Assembly: GCA_023150295.1 (NCBI GenBank)
Contig: JAKLLE010000005.1
Span: 1-64,000, forward strand
DNA: 64,000 nt
Source of the DNA: Giesbergeria sp.
GTDB lineage: Bacteria; Pseudomonadota; Gammaproteobacteria; Burkholderiales; Burkholderiaceae_C
Direction: 5' to 3'
Shown: one piece after another, positions 52,327-61,908 of the stretch
Position numbering within the stretch: position 1 is the first letter of the stretch
Layout: each line of letters opens with the position of its first letter
Notes under the pieces: generated by a model
Database searches by the model: none
The model's input: the letters and a program-made list of their open reading frames with translations, nothing else
What the model was told of the DNA's origin: nothing
Program-made: the position numbers and the translations under genes

Positions 52327-54828
52327 ATGCAAGCGAACACATCCATTGTTTACACCTGCCCCATGCACCCTGAGGTTCGTCAGGATCACCCGGGGCGCTG
52401 TCCAAAGTGCAACATGCATTTGGTGCCCGAGGGCGAGGTGTCCCATGGGCACCCGCATGCCCATCGCAGCCATTCCATGCACCCTTCGGTGCCTGTGCCT
52501 GCAAACCCACCAGGCACCACACAGCCGGGGCCGGGCGGCACGATCTACACCTGCCCCATGCACCCCGAGGTTCGTCAGGATCACCCGGGGCGCTGTCCAA
52601 AGTGCGGCATGCATTTGGTGCCTGAGAGCGAGGTGTCCCATGGGCACTCCCATGAACACGTCAGCCACTCCGCGCAACCAGCGGCGCCTGCGCCTGCAAA
52701 CGCACCAGGCACCACGCCGCCAGAGCCGGGCAGCACGATCTACACCTGCCCCATGCACCCCGAGGTGCGCCAGGACCACCCCGGCACTTGTCCCAAGTGC
52801 GGCATGACGCTGGAGCCCATCATTCCCCTCGACGAGGAAGACAACCACGAACTGCTGGACTTCCAGCGTCGCTTCTGGTGGACGCTGCCGCTCACGGTCA
52901 TCGTGACCATTCTTGCGATGTTCGGCCACCGCCTCGGATGGTTTGACATGCAGGTGCAGACATGGGTTGAACTGGCATTGTCGTTACCCGTCGTGTTGTG
53001 GACGGGCTGGCCTTTCTTCGCGCGGGGCTGGCAGTCTCTCCTCCATCGCAGTCCCAACATGTGGACCTTGATCGGTCTGGGCACAGGCGCGGCTTTCCTC
53101 TACAGCCTGGTAGCTACCCTGGCGCCGGACGTATTCCCGGACTCGTTCGTCTCCATGGGGCGGGTGGCGGTCTACTATGAGGCGGCGGTGGTCATCATTT
53201 CGCTGACCATGCTGGGCCAGATCATCGAACTGAAGGCGCGTTCGCAAACCTCTGCGGCGATCAAGGCGCTCCTGGGCCTGGCACCCAAGACCGCCCGCCG
53301 CATCAACGTGGATGGCAGCGAAGAGGATGTGCCGCTGAACCATGTTCATGTGGGAGATCTGCTGCGGGTCCGCCCCGGCGAGAAAGTGCCTGTCGACGGT
53401 GTGGTTGTCGAGGGCAGCAGCGCTGTCGATGAATCGATGCTGACCGGAGAACCTGTGCCAGTGACCAAACGCATAGGCGACAAGGTGATCGGCGCCACGC
53501 TGAACACTGGTGGCGCCTTGGTGATGCGCTCCGAGAAGGTCGGCGCGGCCACCATGCTGTCGCAGATCGTTCAGATGGTCGCCAATGCGCAGCGCTCGAA
53601 GGCGCCCATGCAGCGTATGGCCGATGTGGTGGCCGGAAAGTTTGTGGTCGTGGTGGTTCTCATCGCAGTTGCCACGTTCCTGGTTTGGGGGCTGTTCGGC
53701 CCGGAGCCCAGCTGGGTTTTTGGGCTGATCAACGCAGTGGCCGTGCTGATCATTGCCTGCCCCTGTGCGCTGGGCCTGGCTACGCCCATGTCGGTGATGG
53801 TGGCTACGGGTCGGGCAGCAACACAGGGCGTGCTGTTCCGAGATGCGGGGGCCATCGAGAAAATGCGCGAAGTCGATACCTTGATTGTGGACAAGACCGG
53901 CACCCTGACCGAAGGCAAACCCGCTTTTGAAAAAGCGGTTGCTGCTCCCGGCCACACCCCCGACGAAGTGTTGCAGCTGGCTGCCAGCCTGGACCAGGGC
54001 AGCGAACATCCGCTGGCCGATGCCATCGTCAATGCCGCTCGCGCACAAGGGCTGGTGCTGACCAAACCCGATGCGTTTGAATCAGGCAGCGGCATCGGCG
54101 TACGCGGCACGATCGATGGCAAGCGCCTGGTTTTGGGCAACTCCGCGTTGATGGAACAGGAGGGAGTCGCCATCGATGCACTCAGGAGCGACGGCGAGCG
54201 CTTGCGCAGCGAAGGCGCCAGTGTGATGCACCTGGCCGTGGATGGCCAACTGGCAGGCATCCTGGCCGTGACCGACCCGATCAAGGCGACAACGCTGGAG
54301 GCCATCCGAACTTTGCACGCCAGCGGTTTGCGCATTGTCATGGCGACGGGTGATGGCCTGACCACGGCGAAGGCTGTGGGCGCAAGGCTGGGCATCGACG
54401 AAGTGCATGGCGAAGTCAAGCCAGCCGACAAGCTAGCGCTGGTGGAAAAACTCCAGAAGGAAGGCCACATTGTTGCCATGGCCGGTGATGGCATCAATGA
54501 CGCGCCAGCGCTGGCCAAAGCCGATGTCGGTGTGGCCATGGGCACCGGTACCGATGTGGCCATGAACAGCGGCCAGGTCACACTGGTGAAAGGCGATTTG
54601 CGCGGCATCACTGCGGCGCGCGACATCTCCATCGACACCGTCCGAAACATGCGCCAGAACCTGATGTTCGCCTTTATCTACAACGGCCTGGGTGTGCCTA
54701 TCGCGGCCGGCGTTCTGTATCCGTTCACCGGGTGGCTGCTGTCCCCCATGATCGCGGCGCTGGCAATGAGCCTTAGTTCGGCGTCGGTGATATTCAACGC
54801 GCTGCGCCTGCGCCAAGGTCACCAATAA
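52327..54828 (+). CDS. copA: P1B-type metal-translocating ATPase (Cu/Ag) with three N-terminal metal-binding units
   Basis: 833 residues from ATG at 52327 (AGGAG 9 bases upstream; earlier ATG at 52300 is less likely). Instead of ferredoxin-like HMA domains it starts with three tandem 65-residue units beginning at residues 9, 74 and 139. Each has [15 protein letters not shown] followed by CPKC (heavy-metal-binding YHS-like domain) and a His/Pro-rich linker. The ATPase core is intact: TGEPVPV, C478-P-C480 in [10 protein letters not shown], phospho-Asp D522 in [13 protein letters not shown] in SEHPLADAI, and [12 protein letters not shown]7/8 residues YN and MSLSS are those of Cu(I)/Ag(I) pumps. 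Last gene of the metal island. Confidence 0.93.
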   Translation: MQANTSIVYTCPMHPEVRQDHPGRCPKCNMHLVPEGEVSHGHPHAHRSHSMHPSVPVPANPPGTTQPGPGGTIYTCPMHPEVRQDHPGRCPKCGMHLVPESEVSHGHSHEHVSHSAQPAAPAPANAPGTTPPEPGSTIYTCPMHPEVRQDHPGTCPKCGMTLEPIIPLDEEDNHELLDFQRRFWWTLPLTVIVTILAMFGHRLGWFDMQVQTWVELALSLPVVLWTGWPFFARGWQSLLHRSPNMWTLIGLGTGAAFLYSLVATLAPDVFPDSFVSMGRVAVYYEAAVVIISLTMLGQIIELKARSQTSAAIKALLGLAPKTARRINVDGSEEDVPLNHVHVGDLLRVRPGEKVPVDGVVVEGSSAVDESMLTGEPVPVTKRIGDKVIGATLNTGGALVMRSEKVGAATMLSQIVQMVANAQRSKAPMQRMADVVAGKFVVVVVLIAVATFLVWGLFGPEPSWVFGLINAVAVLIIACPCALGLATPMSVMVATGRAATQGVLFRDAGAIEKMREVDTLIVDKTGTLTEGKPAFEKAVAAPGHTPDEVLQLAASLDQGSEHPLADAIVNAARAQGLVLTKPDAFESGSGIGVRGTIDGKRLVLGNSALMEQEGVAIDALRSDGERLRSEGASVMHLAVDGQLAGILAVTDPIKATTLEAIRTLHASGLRIVMATGDGLTTAKAVGARLGIDEVHGEVKPADKLALVEKLQKEGHIVAMAGDGINDAPALAKADVGVAMGTGTDVAMNSGQVTLVKGDLRGITAARDISIDTVRNMRQNLMFAFIYNGLGVPIAAGVLYPFTGWLLSPMIAALAMSLSSASVIFNALRLRQGHQ
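52351..52820 (+). repeat. Tandem 195-bp repeat in the metal ATPase gene
   Basis: Units start at 52351, 52546 and 52741, exactly 195 bases (65 codons) apart; the third is truncated after its CPKC module. Units 1 and 2 are nearly identical in DNA sequence over the metal-binding part (TGAGGTTCGTCAGGATCACC-like stretches). Unit 3 differs at synonymous sites (GAGGTGCGCCAGGACCACCC). Confidence 0.85.
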
Positions 54829-54940
54829 CGGGGACTACCCTATCAAGCCTTGGATAACACCCAAAAAATATACTGCTGTAACAGAACGATTCTGCTTCTA
54901 GAATTTGGAGGCGCAAGTTTCTGCGCGAAAGAGGCCTCCT

Positions 54941-55903
54941 ATGAAATCCGTTCAAAAAGAAATCGACGAGCGCACCAACCTCACCAGTTCCAACAAGTTT
55001 GAACTGCTGCTGTTTCGCCTGGGCACCGACGACGCGCTGGGCCAGTCCGAGCTTTTCGGCATCAACGTGTTCAAGATCCGCGAGATCGTGGCCATGCCGA
55101 CCATCACCCCCATCGTGGGCGCCATGGCCCATTCGCTGGGCGTGGTCAACCTGCGCGGCCAGGTCATCCCGGTGCTGGATCTGCCCGCCATCGTGGGCTG
55201 CAAGCCCACCACGGGCCTGAACATCATGCTGGTGACCGAGTACGCACGCACCACCCAGGCGTTTGCCGTGGAGTCGGTGGAAGACATCGCGCGCCTGGAC
55301 TGGAACCAGGTGATCTCGGCCGAATCGAGCGGTGCGGGCCACAACCTCGTCACCAGCATTGCACGGCTGGACGGCAACACCGACGGCACGCGCCTGGCGC
55401 AGGTGCTGGACGTGGAGGCTATTTTGCAAATGGTCTCGCCCGATGAAGACAAACACCAGGTCGACCCGCAGAAGGTTGGCCCCAAGCTCAAGCTCAAGCC
55501 CGGCACCATCATCCTGGCCGCCGACGATTCCTTTGTGGCGCGCTCGCTCATCGAGCAGGAGCTCAAAGCCCTGCAGGCGCCCTATGAAATGGTCAAGTCC
55601 GGCAAGGAGGCCTGGGAGCGTCTCAACGCCCTGGCCCGCACGGCCGAGGCCGAGGGCCTGAACATCACGGACAAGGTCTGCATGGTGCTGACCGACCTGG
55701 AAATGCCCGAGATGGACGGCTTCACCCTTACGCGCAACATCAAGCAGGACGCCCGCCTGAGCGACCTGCCGGTGGTGATCCACTCGTCCCTGTCAGGCTC
55801 GGCCAACGAAGACCATGTGCGCAGCGTGGGCGCCAATGGCTACGTGGCCAAGTTTGTGGCCGAAGACCTGGCCAACACGATTCGCAGCGTGTTGCCGAAG
55901 TAA
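54941..55903 (+). CDS. cheV: Chemotaxis protein CheV
   Basis: 320 residues. N-terminal CheW-like coupling domain (FELLLFRLGTDDALGQSELF, then FKIREIVAMPTITPIVGAMA and VNLRGQVIPVLDLPAIVGC). C-terminal receiver with acidic pair in ILAADDSFVAR, phospho-Asp in MVLTDLEMPEMDGF, and Lys in NGYVAKFVAEDLA. CheV couples receptors to CheA and provides phosphorylation-dependent adaptation. No other che genes are here apart from the distant chemoreceptor and the CheR fusion. GAGG lies 6 bases before the ATG. Confidence 0.95.
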   Translation: MKSVQKEIDERTNLTSSNKFELLLFRLGTDDALGQSELFGINVFKIREIVAMPTITPIVGAMAHSLGVVNLRGQVIPVLDLPAIVGCKPTTGLNIMLVTEYARTTQAFAVESVEDIARLDWNQVISAESSGAGHNLVTSIARLDGNTDGTRLAQVLDVEAILQMVSPDEDKHQVDPQKVGPKLKLKPGTIILAADDSFVARSLIEQELKALQAPYEMVKSGKEAWERLNALARTAEAEGLNITDKVCMVLTDLEMPEMDGFTLTRNIKQDARLSDLPVVIHSSLSGSANEDHVRSVGANGYVAKFVAEDLANTIRSVLPK

Positions 55904-55985
55904 GGAACACCCCCCTGTGGCGCCTGCGGCGCCTTCCCCCCTCTCTGCTTCGCTTCGCTTGCGGAGGGGAGACGCTCCCGGCGCC
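55904..55985. repeat. GC-rich hairpin repeat after cheV
   Basis: A block of C-run and G-run hairpins (GGCGCCTGCGGCGCC, CCCCCCTCTC facing GGAGGGGAG) directly after the cheV stop, related in style to the valS insertion. It may act as a terminator. Confidence 0.45.
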
Positions 55986-56092
55986 CGAACTTCACGATAC
56001 TGGCGGCCCTTGCGCGGGATCCCTGGTGTTGTGCAGCGCCTCTTTCTTCAGACATGCCAATGAGCAGGCATGTCAGGTTCGTTCACACCTTC

Positions 56093-56401
56093 TCACGCGA
56101 AGGCGTCAACCAGGCGGCCTACGGTGGCGGGGGTGGGGTTGAAGCGGCTTTGTTGTTGCAGGCCGGTTTCCAGGCCTGCCAGGGTGCGCTGGGCGGTGTC
56201 GGAGCGGCGGTTGGCGGTGTCGGCCTGGCGCGTCAGGCCGTCGGCGCGGGTCTGTTCCTGGTCTGCGCTGCGCTGCGCCTGCTCGGCGCTTTGTTCCAGG
56301 GTGCGTGCCGTGCGCTGGGCCTGGTCGGCCTCGCGGCGGGCGGCCTGCACCTTGAACTGTGCCTGCGCGGGTACCGCTGCGTTGCTGCCGATGGAGAGCA
56401 T
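56093..56401 (-). CDS. Small coiled-coil protein
   Basis: 102 residues from MLSIGSNAAVPAQAQ. The middle is a long amphipathic helix of Ala, Arg, Gln, Asp and Glu (VQAARREADQAQRTARTLEQ, RSADQEQTRADGLTRQAD), a likely coiled coil. It ends PTPATVGRLVDAFA. No family assigned. 17 bases downstream of the next small gene, so probably one operon. Confidence 0.6.
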   Translation of the reverse strand: MLSIGSNAAVPAQAQFKVQAARREADQAQRTARTLEQSAEQAQRSADQEQTRADGLTRQADTANRRSDTAQRTLAGLETGLQQQSRFNPTPATVGRLVDAFA

Positions 56402-56418
56402 GACGGTCTCCCCCTGCC

Positions 56419-56718
56419 TCACTCGGACAGGTAGGCGCGGCGCACCTGGGCGTTGAGCTGGGAGCGCTGCTCGCTGCTGGCGCGTTCCGCCTCTGCGACC
56501 GTGTCCGGTGCGTTGGACGCAGGCGCTTGTTGTGCCTGCTGTGCCAGCGCCTGGGCGCGGGGGCTCAGGGTGACGGTGGTTTCGTTGTCGGGCTCGGCAG
56601 CGGGCTCGTTCTGCGCAGTGGCGTTGCGGTTGTAGGCCGCGCTGGCGCCGGTGGCCGCCACGGCCTGGGGTGCGGCAAAGCGGTTGTCGGCTTGCGGGTT
56701 GCGTGCGATGGCGTCCAT
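56419..56718 (-). CDS. Small hypothetical protein, disordered N-terminus
   Basis: 99 residues from ATG at 56718; GGAGG lies upstream at good distance, which decides the start over the ATG at 56751. Low complexity and Ala/Asn/Gln-rich, with TTVTLSPRAQALAQQAQQAP as the only distinctive stretch (a VTLSPRAQAL motif also occurs in FlgM- and flagellum-associated small proteins). C-terminus ends with a charged helix (RSQLNAQVRRAYLSE). Function unknown. Confidence 0.6.
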   Translation of the reverse strand: MDAIARNPQADNRFAAPQAVAATGASAAYNRNATAQNEPAAEPDNETTVTLSPRAQALAQQAQQAPASNAPDTVAEAERASSEQRSQLNAQVRRAYLSE

Positions 56719-56806
56719 GGTGGGCCTCCAGAGGGCTGCAATAGCGTCCATCGTCCTGCAATTGCCGCCAAATGTAAAGGGCGCAGCACGACATCAACCC
56801 CCTGCA

Positions 56807-56863
56807 TTTGCTATTATTTTTATAGCTGCCAGCGTTTATCTGTAGTGCGCAAAGTGCCAAAAA
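56807..56863. repeat. Dispersed palindromic repeat, copy G
   Basis: TTTGCTATTATTTTTATAGC then TGCCAGCGTTTATCTGTAGTGCGCAAAGTGCC: the A/T-rich end and the CCAGCG core of the family, with a degenerate stem. It lies just downstream of the patatin gene stop. Confidence 0.65.
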
Positions 56864-56866
56864 CAC

Positions 56867-57823
56867 TCATAAAAAAGCACGAATGCGCTGGTCATCAAGC
56901 TGGGCCACTGTCTCGCGCCCCAGGGCCGTGAGGGTGAGCGCCGCCGAGCGCGTGGCAATGTCGATGCCCAGGCCTGCACGGGCGGGCCAGGGGGCGTCGA
57001 CGCGCATGTAGCGGTCTTCCAGGCGGTCTTCCATCACGGCGACCACGTGCTGTTGCTGCACGGAGATCATGGTCAGAATAAGGCGCCCGTCGTTGAGCCA
57101 GCCCACGGCGCCTGCGTCGGCCTCGATCTGGTCGGCAGGCCGGTAGCCCATGGCCGCGGTGCCCACCGACAACATGCGCACGCGCGAGGGTTTGGCGCCC
57201 ATGAACAGCTCGGCCTCGTGCAGCGCCACCTGGTCGGGCGCCATGGCAAACAGGCCGCCGTCGGCGTACAGGGTGTGGCCGATCTGCACGCTGGGGAAGT
57301 AGGCCGGCGCCGCGCTGGTGGCCATGGCCACATCGACAGCGCGCACGTCCTCGTCGCCCAGCGAGGTGTCGGCGTGCGGGGTTTTGAAGACCTTGGTGGC
57401 GCAGCGCGACACATCCACCGCCGGGATGACCACCGCGTGCAGCGCGTCGCCCAGCGTGCGCTCGCCCAGGTGGCGCATGAGTTCCTGGCGCAAGGTGTCG
57501 CCCGTGTACTTGGGGCCCAGCACCGAGCGCGTCAGGTCCAGCAGGCGGGTGACGGCGCCGCTGGGCAGCTTACGCGCCGAGAAGATATCTTCGCCCTTTT
57601 CCACAAACAGCTTGACGATCTGGGCCATGGGCACTTCATAGGCCAGCGCCAGCGCCAACAGGCCGCCCACCGAGGTGCCTGCGATCAGGTCAAAGCGCCG
57701 CCCCAGGGGTTCGCGCACGCGTTCTTCCAGGTCGGCCAGTACCACGGCGGTGTACAGCCCCAGGTAGCCACCGCCGCTGAGCGAGAGGATGCGAAATTCA
57801 GACGTTGCGTTCTTGGTGGCCAT
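56867..57823 (-). CDS. Patatin-like phospholipase
   Basis: 318 residues. Oxyanion-hole motif SGGGYLGLYTAVVL (about 16-29), nucleophile elbow GTSVGGL with Ser at about residue 51, and catalytic Asp in YADGGLFA (about 190), so the Ser-Asp dyad is complete. A cytoplasmic lipid acyl hydrolase is expected. Patatin-like effectors occur in CBASS immunity, but no cyclase (CD-NTase) gene is next to it. The neighbouring CheR fusion on the same strand ends 33 bases upstream of its start. Confidence 0.9.
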   Translation of the reverse strand: MATKNATSEFRILSLSGGGYLGLYTAVVLADLEERVREPLGRRFDLIAGTSVGGLLALALAYEVPMAQIVKLFVEKGEDIFSARKLPSGAVTRLLDLTRSVLGPKYTGDTLRQELMRHLGERTLGDALHAVVIPAVDVSRCATKVFKTPHADTSLGDEDVRAVDVAMATSAAPAYFPSVQIGHTLYADGGLFAMAPDQVALHEAELFMGAKPSRVRMLSVGTAAMGYRPADQIEADAGAVGWLNDGRLILTMISVQQQHVVAVMEDRLEDRYMRVDAPWPARAGLGIDIATRSAALTLTALGRETVAQLDDQRIRAFL

Positions 57824-57856
57824 GGAACAATCAAAGAAAGAAAACAGCGCGCGCCT

Positions 57857-60800
57857 TCACGCCGCTGCCTGGTAGTCGAGCAACCACTGCGCAAAGGCAT
57901 CCGCCGGCATGGGTTTGGCGTATTGAAAGCCCTGCGCCTCGTGGCAGTGGTACAGGCGAAGAAAGCGGGCCAGCTCGGCGGTTTCCACGCCCTCGGCAAT
58001 GACCTTGAGCTTGAGGCTGCGCGCCATGCTGATGATGGCGCGCACGATGGCGGCGTCGTCCGGGTCGCTGGCAATATCGCGCACAAAGGACTGGTCGATC
58101 TTGAGCTTGTCCACCGCAAAGCGCTTGAGGTAGGCCAGGCTGGAGTAGCCCGTGCCAAAGTCGTCGATCGACAGGCACACGCCCAGGGCCTTGAAGCGGC
58201 GCACCTTCTCCAGCACTTCTTCAGCGTCGTCGATCAGCAGCGATTCGGTCAGCTCCAGCTCCAGGCGCGAGGGCTCCAGGCCCGCATCGGCCAGCGCCTG
58301 GGTCACGCTGTGCAACAGGTCGCCGCGCCGGAACTGCACCGCCGAGAGGTTGACCGCCATGGTCAGCTCGGGCAACCCGGCCTGCTGCCAGCGCACGGCC
58401 TGGGCGCAGGCCTCGCGCAGCACCCATTCGCCCATGGGCACGATGAGGCCGCTTTCTTCGGCCGTGGCGATGAAACGCCCTGGCGGCAGCAGCTCCTCGG
58501 GGCTGCGCTGCCAGCGCACCAGGGCTTCCACACCCACCACCTGGCCGCTGGCCAGGTCGATTTGCGGCTGGTAGTGCAGCACGAACTGGCGCTGGTCCAG
58601 CGCCCAGTGCAGGGCCGTGCGCAGCTTGAGCTGCTCCAGCGCCTGCGTGTTCATGGCTGCGGTGTAGAAACGGTAGGTGTTGCGCCCGGCAGCCTTGGCC
58701 TGGTACATGGCGGTGTCGGCACGCTGCAGCAGGGCATCGAAGGTGTTGCCGTCGTCCGGCCACACGGCCACACCCACCGACAGGCTGGCCGCCAGTTCGT
58801 GGCCCTCGATCTGGAAGGGCCGCTGCAGCGCCTGCACCACCTGGGTGGCCATGCGGTTGACGGCGTCCATGTCTTGCACCCCCGTCAGGGCAATCAGGAA
58901 CTCGTCCCCGCCCTGGCGGCTGATGGTGTCGGTGTCGCGCACACAGGCGCGCAGGCGCAGGGCCACCTGTTGCAGCATCTGGTCGCCCACGGGGTGGCCC
59001 AGGGTGTCGTTGATGGTCTTGAAGTGGTCCAGGTCCAGGTACAGCAGCGCCACCTTGGTGCCCGAGTGCTCGGACCAGGCCATCGCCAGCTCAAAGCGGT
59101 CGCGGAACAGCACGCGGTTGGGCATGCCGGTGAGCGGGTCGTGGTGCGCCAGAAAGTCGATGCGTGCCTGGGCCTCCTTGCGCTCGGTGATGTCCTGGAT
59201 GAAGGCCAGCACCAGGGGCTCGTTCTCCACATCCACCAGCCCGGCCGAAATGCTCACATGGCGGGCATCGCCCGCCTTGCTGCGCCACTGGCATTCGTAG
59301 CCGAGCACCGAGCCATGCAGGCGCAGGTCTTCCAGCCAGGCCTCGCGAGCGGCCAAATCGACCCACAGGCCGATCTCCAGCGTGGTGTGGCCCACCAGAT
59401 CGTCGCGGGTCCAGCCAAAGAAGGCTTCGTACTTGTCGTTGACTTCAAGGAACAGGCCGTCGGATGCGCGAGCAATCGACGCCGCCAGCGGGCTGGCCGA
59501 GAACGCCACCGTGAAGCGCTTTTCGGTCTCGCGCAGCGCCGTGATGTCCTGCATGGCCCCGGCCATGGTGACGGGCTGGCCCGACGGGTCGCAGGTGAGC
59601 TCCCCCAGGGCCAGACCTGCGCACACATGGCCGTCAGCCCGGCGGAAGCGGAACTCCACCTCGTAGGGTTTGCGGTCGTCCAGCGACTTTTGCACCGCCG
59701 CCTGCACCTTGGGCTGGTCCTGCGGATCGACATGCTGCATGAACAGCTCGAACGAGGGCACCACTTCCCCCGGCGCGTAGCCAAAGCAGGCAAAGGTCTC
59801 ATCGCTCCAGCGCAGATCGCCGCTTTGCAGGTTCCACTCCCAGTGCCCCACATGCGCCAGCCGTGCCACCTGCTCCATGCGGCGGCGCTGTTGCACGGGC
59901 TCGGTGACGTTGTGGATGAGTTCCAGCTTGCTGATGCTGCCGTCGGCGTTGTGCAGCGGCATGTCGAACAGCTCGTAGGACTGGCCCTGCGCGTTGGTCC
60001 AGTTCCAGTGCACGGTCTTGCCCGCGTACACGTCGGCGTTCTTGCACCAATCGCAGGGGGACTGGCGGCCATGGAAATACTCGTAGCACTTGCGCCCCTG
60101 CACCGGGCCAAACTCCTTCTGCATGGCCGGGTTGATGTACTCGATGGCGTAGCTGGGGTTGGTGATGTACACCCCGTCGGGCAGCGCGTCCATGATGGCC
60201 ATCAGGCGCGAGCGGTCGCTGGCAAGCTGGTCGGCCAGATTCTGGATGCGTTTGACCTCGCTGATGTCGGTCCAGGTCAGCACCACGCCGTCGTCGCTCT
60301 TGCCCTCTTCCTTGAAGGGCAGCATGCGCTGGAACACCCAGCGCCCATCGGGCAGGTGCACCTCGGCCTCGATGCGTGCGCCCGTGCGCGCGCAGCGGTT
60401 CAGGTCGGCCAGAAAGGCCTCTTGCGGCCCCAGGCGGTAGTGGATATCGGCCACGGGCCGCCCGATGTCGCTGGGCCGCAGGGCCAGGTAGTCCTCCACG
60501 CCGGGGCTGATGCGGCGCAGGCACAGCTGGGCATCCAGAAACACGGTGCCGATGTCGGTGCTGTCGAGCAGGTGGTCGTAATCGCGCGTGAGCGCGGCCA
60601 GCTCCTCGTTCTTGGCCTGGAGTTCGCGGTTGAGGGCGTACAGGTCTTCATTGACGGACTTGAGCTCCTCGTTGGCGCTTTGCAGTTCCTCGTTGGACGC
60701 GGTAAGTTCTTCGTTGCTCAGGTCGATGCGCTCATGGCTGGATTGCAGCTCCACCACCATCTCCTGCAGGCGCTCGCGCGTGGCCTGCAACTCGGCCTGC

Positions 60801-61777
60801 AGCAGGTGCGCGGGCGGCTCGTCCTTGTCGGCCGCAGCCTCGCCGGGCACACCGGGCACGGCCTGGGCGCCCAGGGTGTGAGCGTCGATCACCCGCGCCA
60901 GGGCCACGCCCTGCTTGCGGAACAGCTTGGCGCTGCGGTCCAGCGGCGCGAAGGCCGGGGCGGCCAGCGCATCGATGGTTTCGCTGGCCCCCAGCATCAG
61001 AATGCCGTGCGGCCTGAGCGCGAAATGCAGTTGCGACAAGGCCTTGACCTGGGCTTCGGGCTGCAGGTAGATCAGCAGGTTGCGGCACACGGCCAGGTCG
61101 ATGCGCGTGAATGGCGGGTCGCTCAGCAGGTTGTGCCGGGCAAACACCACATGGCGGCGCAGCGAGCCGTCCACGCGCATGGCCCCCTGGCCTTCGCGCA
61201 CGAAGTAGCGGCCCTGCAGCGCCTCGGGCACAGCGGCCAGCACCTCCTGGTCGTACTGCCCGCGCGAGGCCACCTCCAGCGCCTGGGCGCCCAGATCGGT
61301 GGCAAACACCTTGACGTTGCCGTGGAATCCCATGCGCCCGGCCACGTCCAGCGCCAGCATGGCCAGGGTGTAGGCCTCCTGCCCCGTGGCACAGCCTGCG
61401 GACCAGATGCGCAGATCCTCGCTGGCCGGGCGCCCGCGCAGCAGGTCGGGCAGCACCACCTCGGCCAGGTGGGCAAAGGCTGCCGCGTCGCGGAAGAACT
61501 CGGTCACATGGATCAACAGGTCGGCGCACAGGGCCTGGCGTTCGCCCTCGTCGGCCTCCAGGCGCTGCAGGTACTGCGCGCCCACTTCCACTTGCTCCTG
61601 CGCCATGCGGTGGCGCACCCTGCGGGTGAGGGTGGTCGTCTTATAGCCAGAAAAATCGACCCCGCAGCGGCGCCGCAGCACATCCACCACGGCGGGCAGC
61701 TCCGCCAGGGGCTCCCCGGCGGCAGCCTCTTCATTCCACAGGCTGGGATCGTCCGGGTCTTTGGCGGTGGGCTCCAT
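57857..61777 (-). CDS. CheR-PAS-GGDEF-EAL fusion signalling protein
   Basis: 1306 residues. Residues about 20-290 form a CheR methyltransferase: TEFFRD, the SAM motif SAGCATGQEAYTLAM and CRNLLIYL. A coiled coil follows (about 325-395, with QSSHERIDLSNEELTASNEE-type heptads), then four PAS segments (about 400-880). The second has a Cys-rich stretch KCYEYFHGRQSPCDWCK. GGDEF (about 890-1045) has RQGGDEF with an RDTD I-site five residues before it, so diguanylate cyclase activity and product inhibition are expected. EAL (about 1055-1300) keeps VEALVRW, IDDFGTGYSSLAYL, KLKIDQSF and IAEGVET, so phosphodiesterase activity is expected. The fusion links receptor methylation chemistry and c-di-GMP. No CheB partner is visible. 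Confidence 0.93.
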   Translation of the reverse strand: MEPTAKDPDDPSLWNEEAAAGEPLAELPAVVDVLRRRCGVDFSGYKTTTLTRRVRHRMAQEQVEVGAQYLQRLEADEGERQALCADLLIHVTEFFRDAAAFAHLAEVVLPDLLRGRPASEDLRIWSAGCATGQEAYTLAMLALDVAGRMGFHGNVKVFATDLGAQALEVASRGQYDQEVLAAVPEALQGRYFVREGQGAMRVDGSLRRHVVFARHNLLSDPPFTRIDLAVCRNLLIYLQPEAQVKALSQLHFALRPHGILMLGASETIDALAAPAFAPLDRSAKLFRKQGVALARVIDAHTLGAQAVPGVPGEAAADKDEPPAHLLQAELQATRERLQEMVVELQSSHERIDLSNEELTASNEELQSANEELKSVNEDLYALNRELQAKNEELAALTRDYDHLLDSTDIGTVFLDAQLCLRRISPGVEDYLALRPSDIGRPVADIHYRLGPQEAFLADLNRCARTGARIEAEVHLPDGRWVFQRMLPFKEEGKSDDGVVLTWTDISEVKRIQNLADQLASDRSRLMAIMDALPDGVYITNPSYAIEYINPAMQKEFGPVQGRKCYEYFHGRQSPCDWCKNADVYAGKTVHWNWTNAQGQSYELFDMPLHNADGSISKLELIHNVTEPVQQRRRMEQVARLAHVGHWEWNLQSGDLRWSDETFACFGYAPGEVVPSFELFMQHVDPQDQPKVQAAVQKSLDDRKPYEVEFRFRRADGHVCAGLALGELTCDPSGQPVTMAGAMQDITALRETEKRFTVAFSASPLAASIARASDGLFLEVNDKYEAFFGWTRDDLVGHTTLEIGLWVDLAAREAWLEDLRLHGSVLGYECQWRSKAGDARHVSISAGLVDVENEPLVLAFIQDITERKEAQARIDFLAHHDPLTGMPNRVLFRDRFELAMAWSEHSGTKVALLYLDLDHFKTINDTLGHPVGDQMLQQVALRLRACVRDTDTISRQGGDEFLIALTGVQDMDAVNRMATQVVQALQRPFQIEGHELAASLSVGVAVWPDDGNTFDALLQRADTAMYQAKAAGRNTYRFYTAAMNTQALEQLKLRTALHWALDQRQFVLHYQPQIDLASGQVVGVEALVRWQRSPEELLPPGRFIATAEESGLIVPMGEWVLREACAQAVRWQQAGLPELTMAVNLSAVQFRRGDLLHSVTQALADAGLEPSRLELELTESLLIDDAEEVLEKVRRFKALGVCLSIDDFGTGYSSLAYLKRFAVDKLKIDQSFVRDIASDPDDAAIVRAIISMARSLKLKVIAEGVETAELARFLRLYHCHEAQGFQYAKPMPADAFAQWLLDYQAAA

Positions 61778-61908
61778 GGGCGTGAATTATCGCGGCGCAG
61801 GCAGAGCGAACCCGCCCCCAGCCCTCAGGGTTTACTCGGACTTGCACCGCCATGCTCCCCCACCCCGCCAGTACACTGCGCGCCACAGATTGCGATGAAA
61901 GGCCAAGC

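Noticed and set aside
52351..52820. Tandem repeats as a CRISPR array
   Set aside because: 195-bp units are coding in one frame with conserved CPMHPEV and CPKC residues; no spacers and no cas genes.
56867..57823. Patatin-like lipase as a CBASS effector
   Set aside because: No CD-NTase, E1/E2 or HORMA gene beside it; the neighbours are signalling and small unknown proteins.
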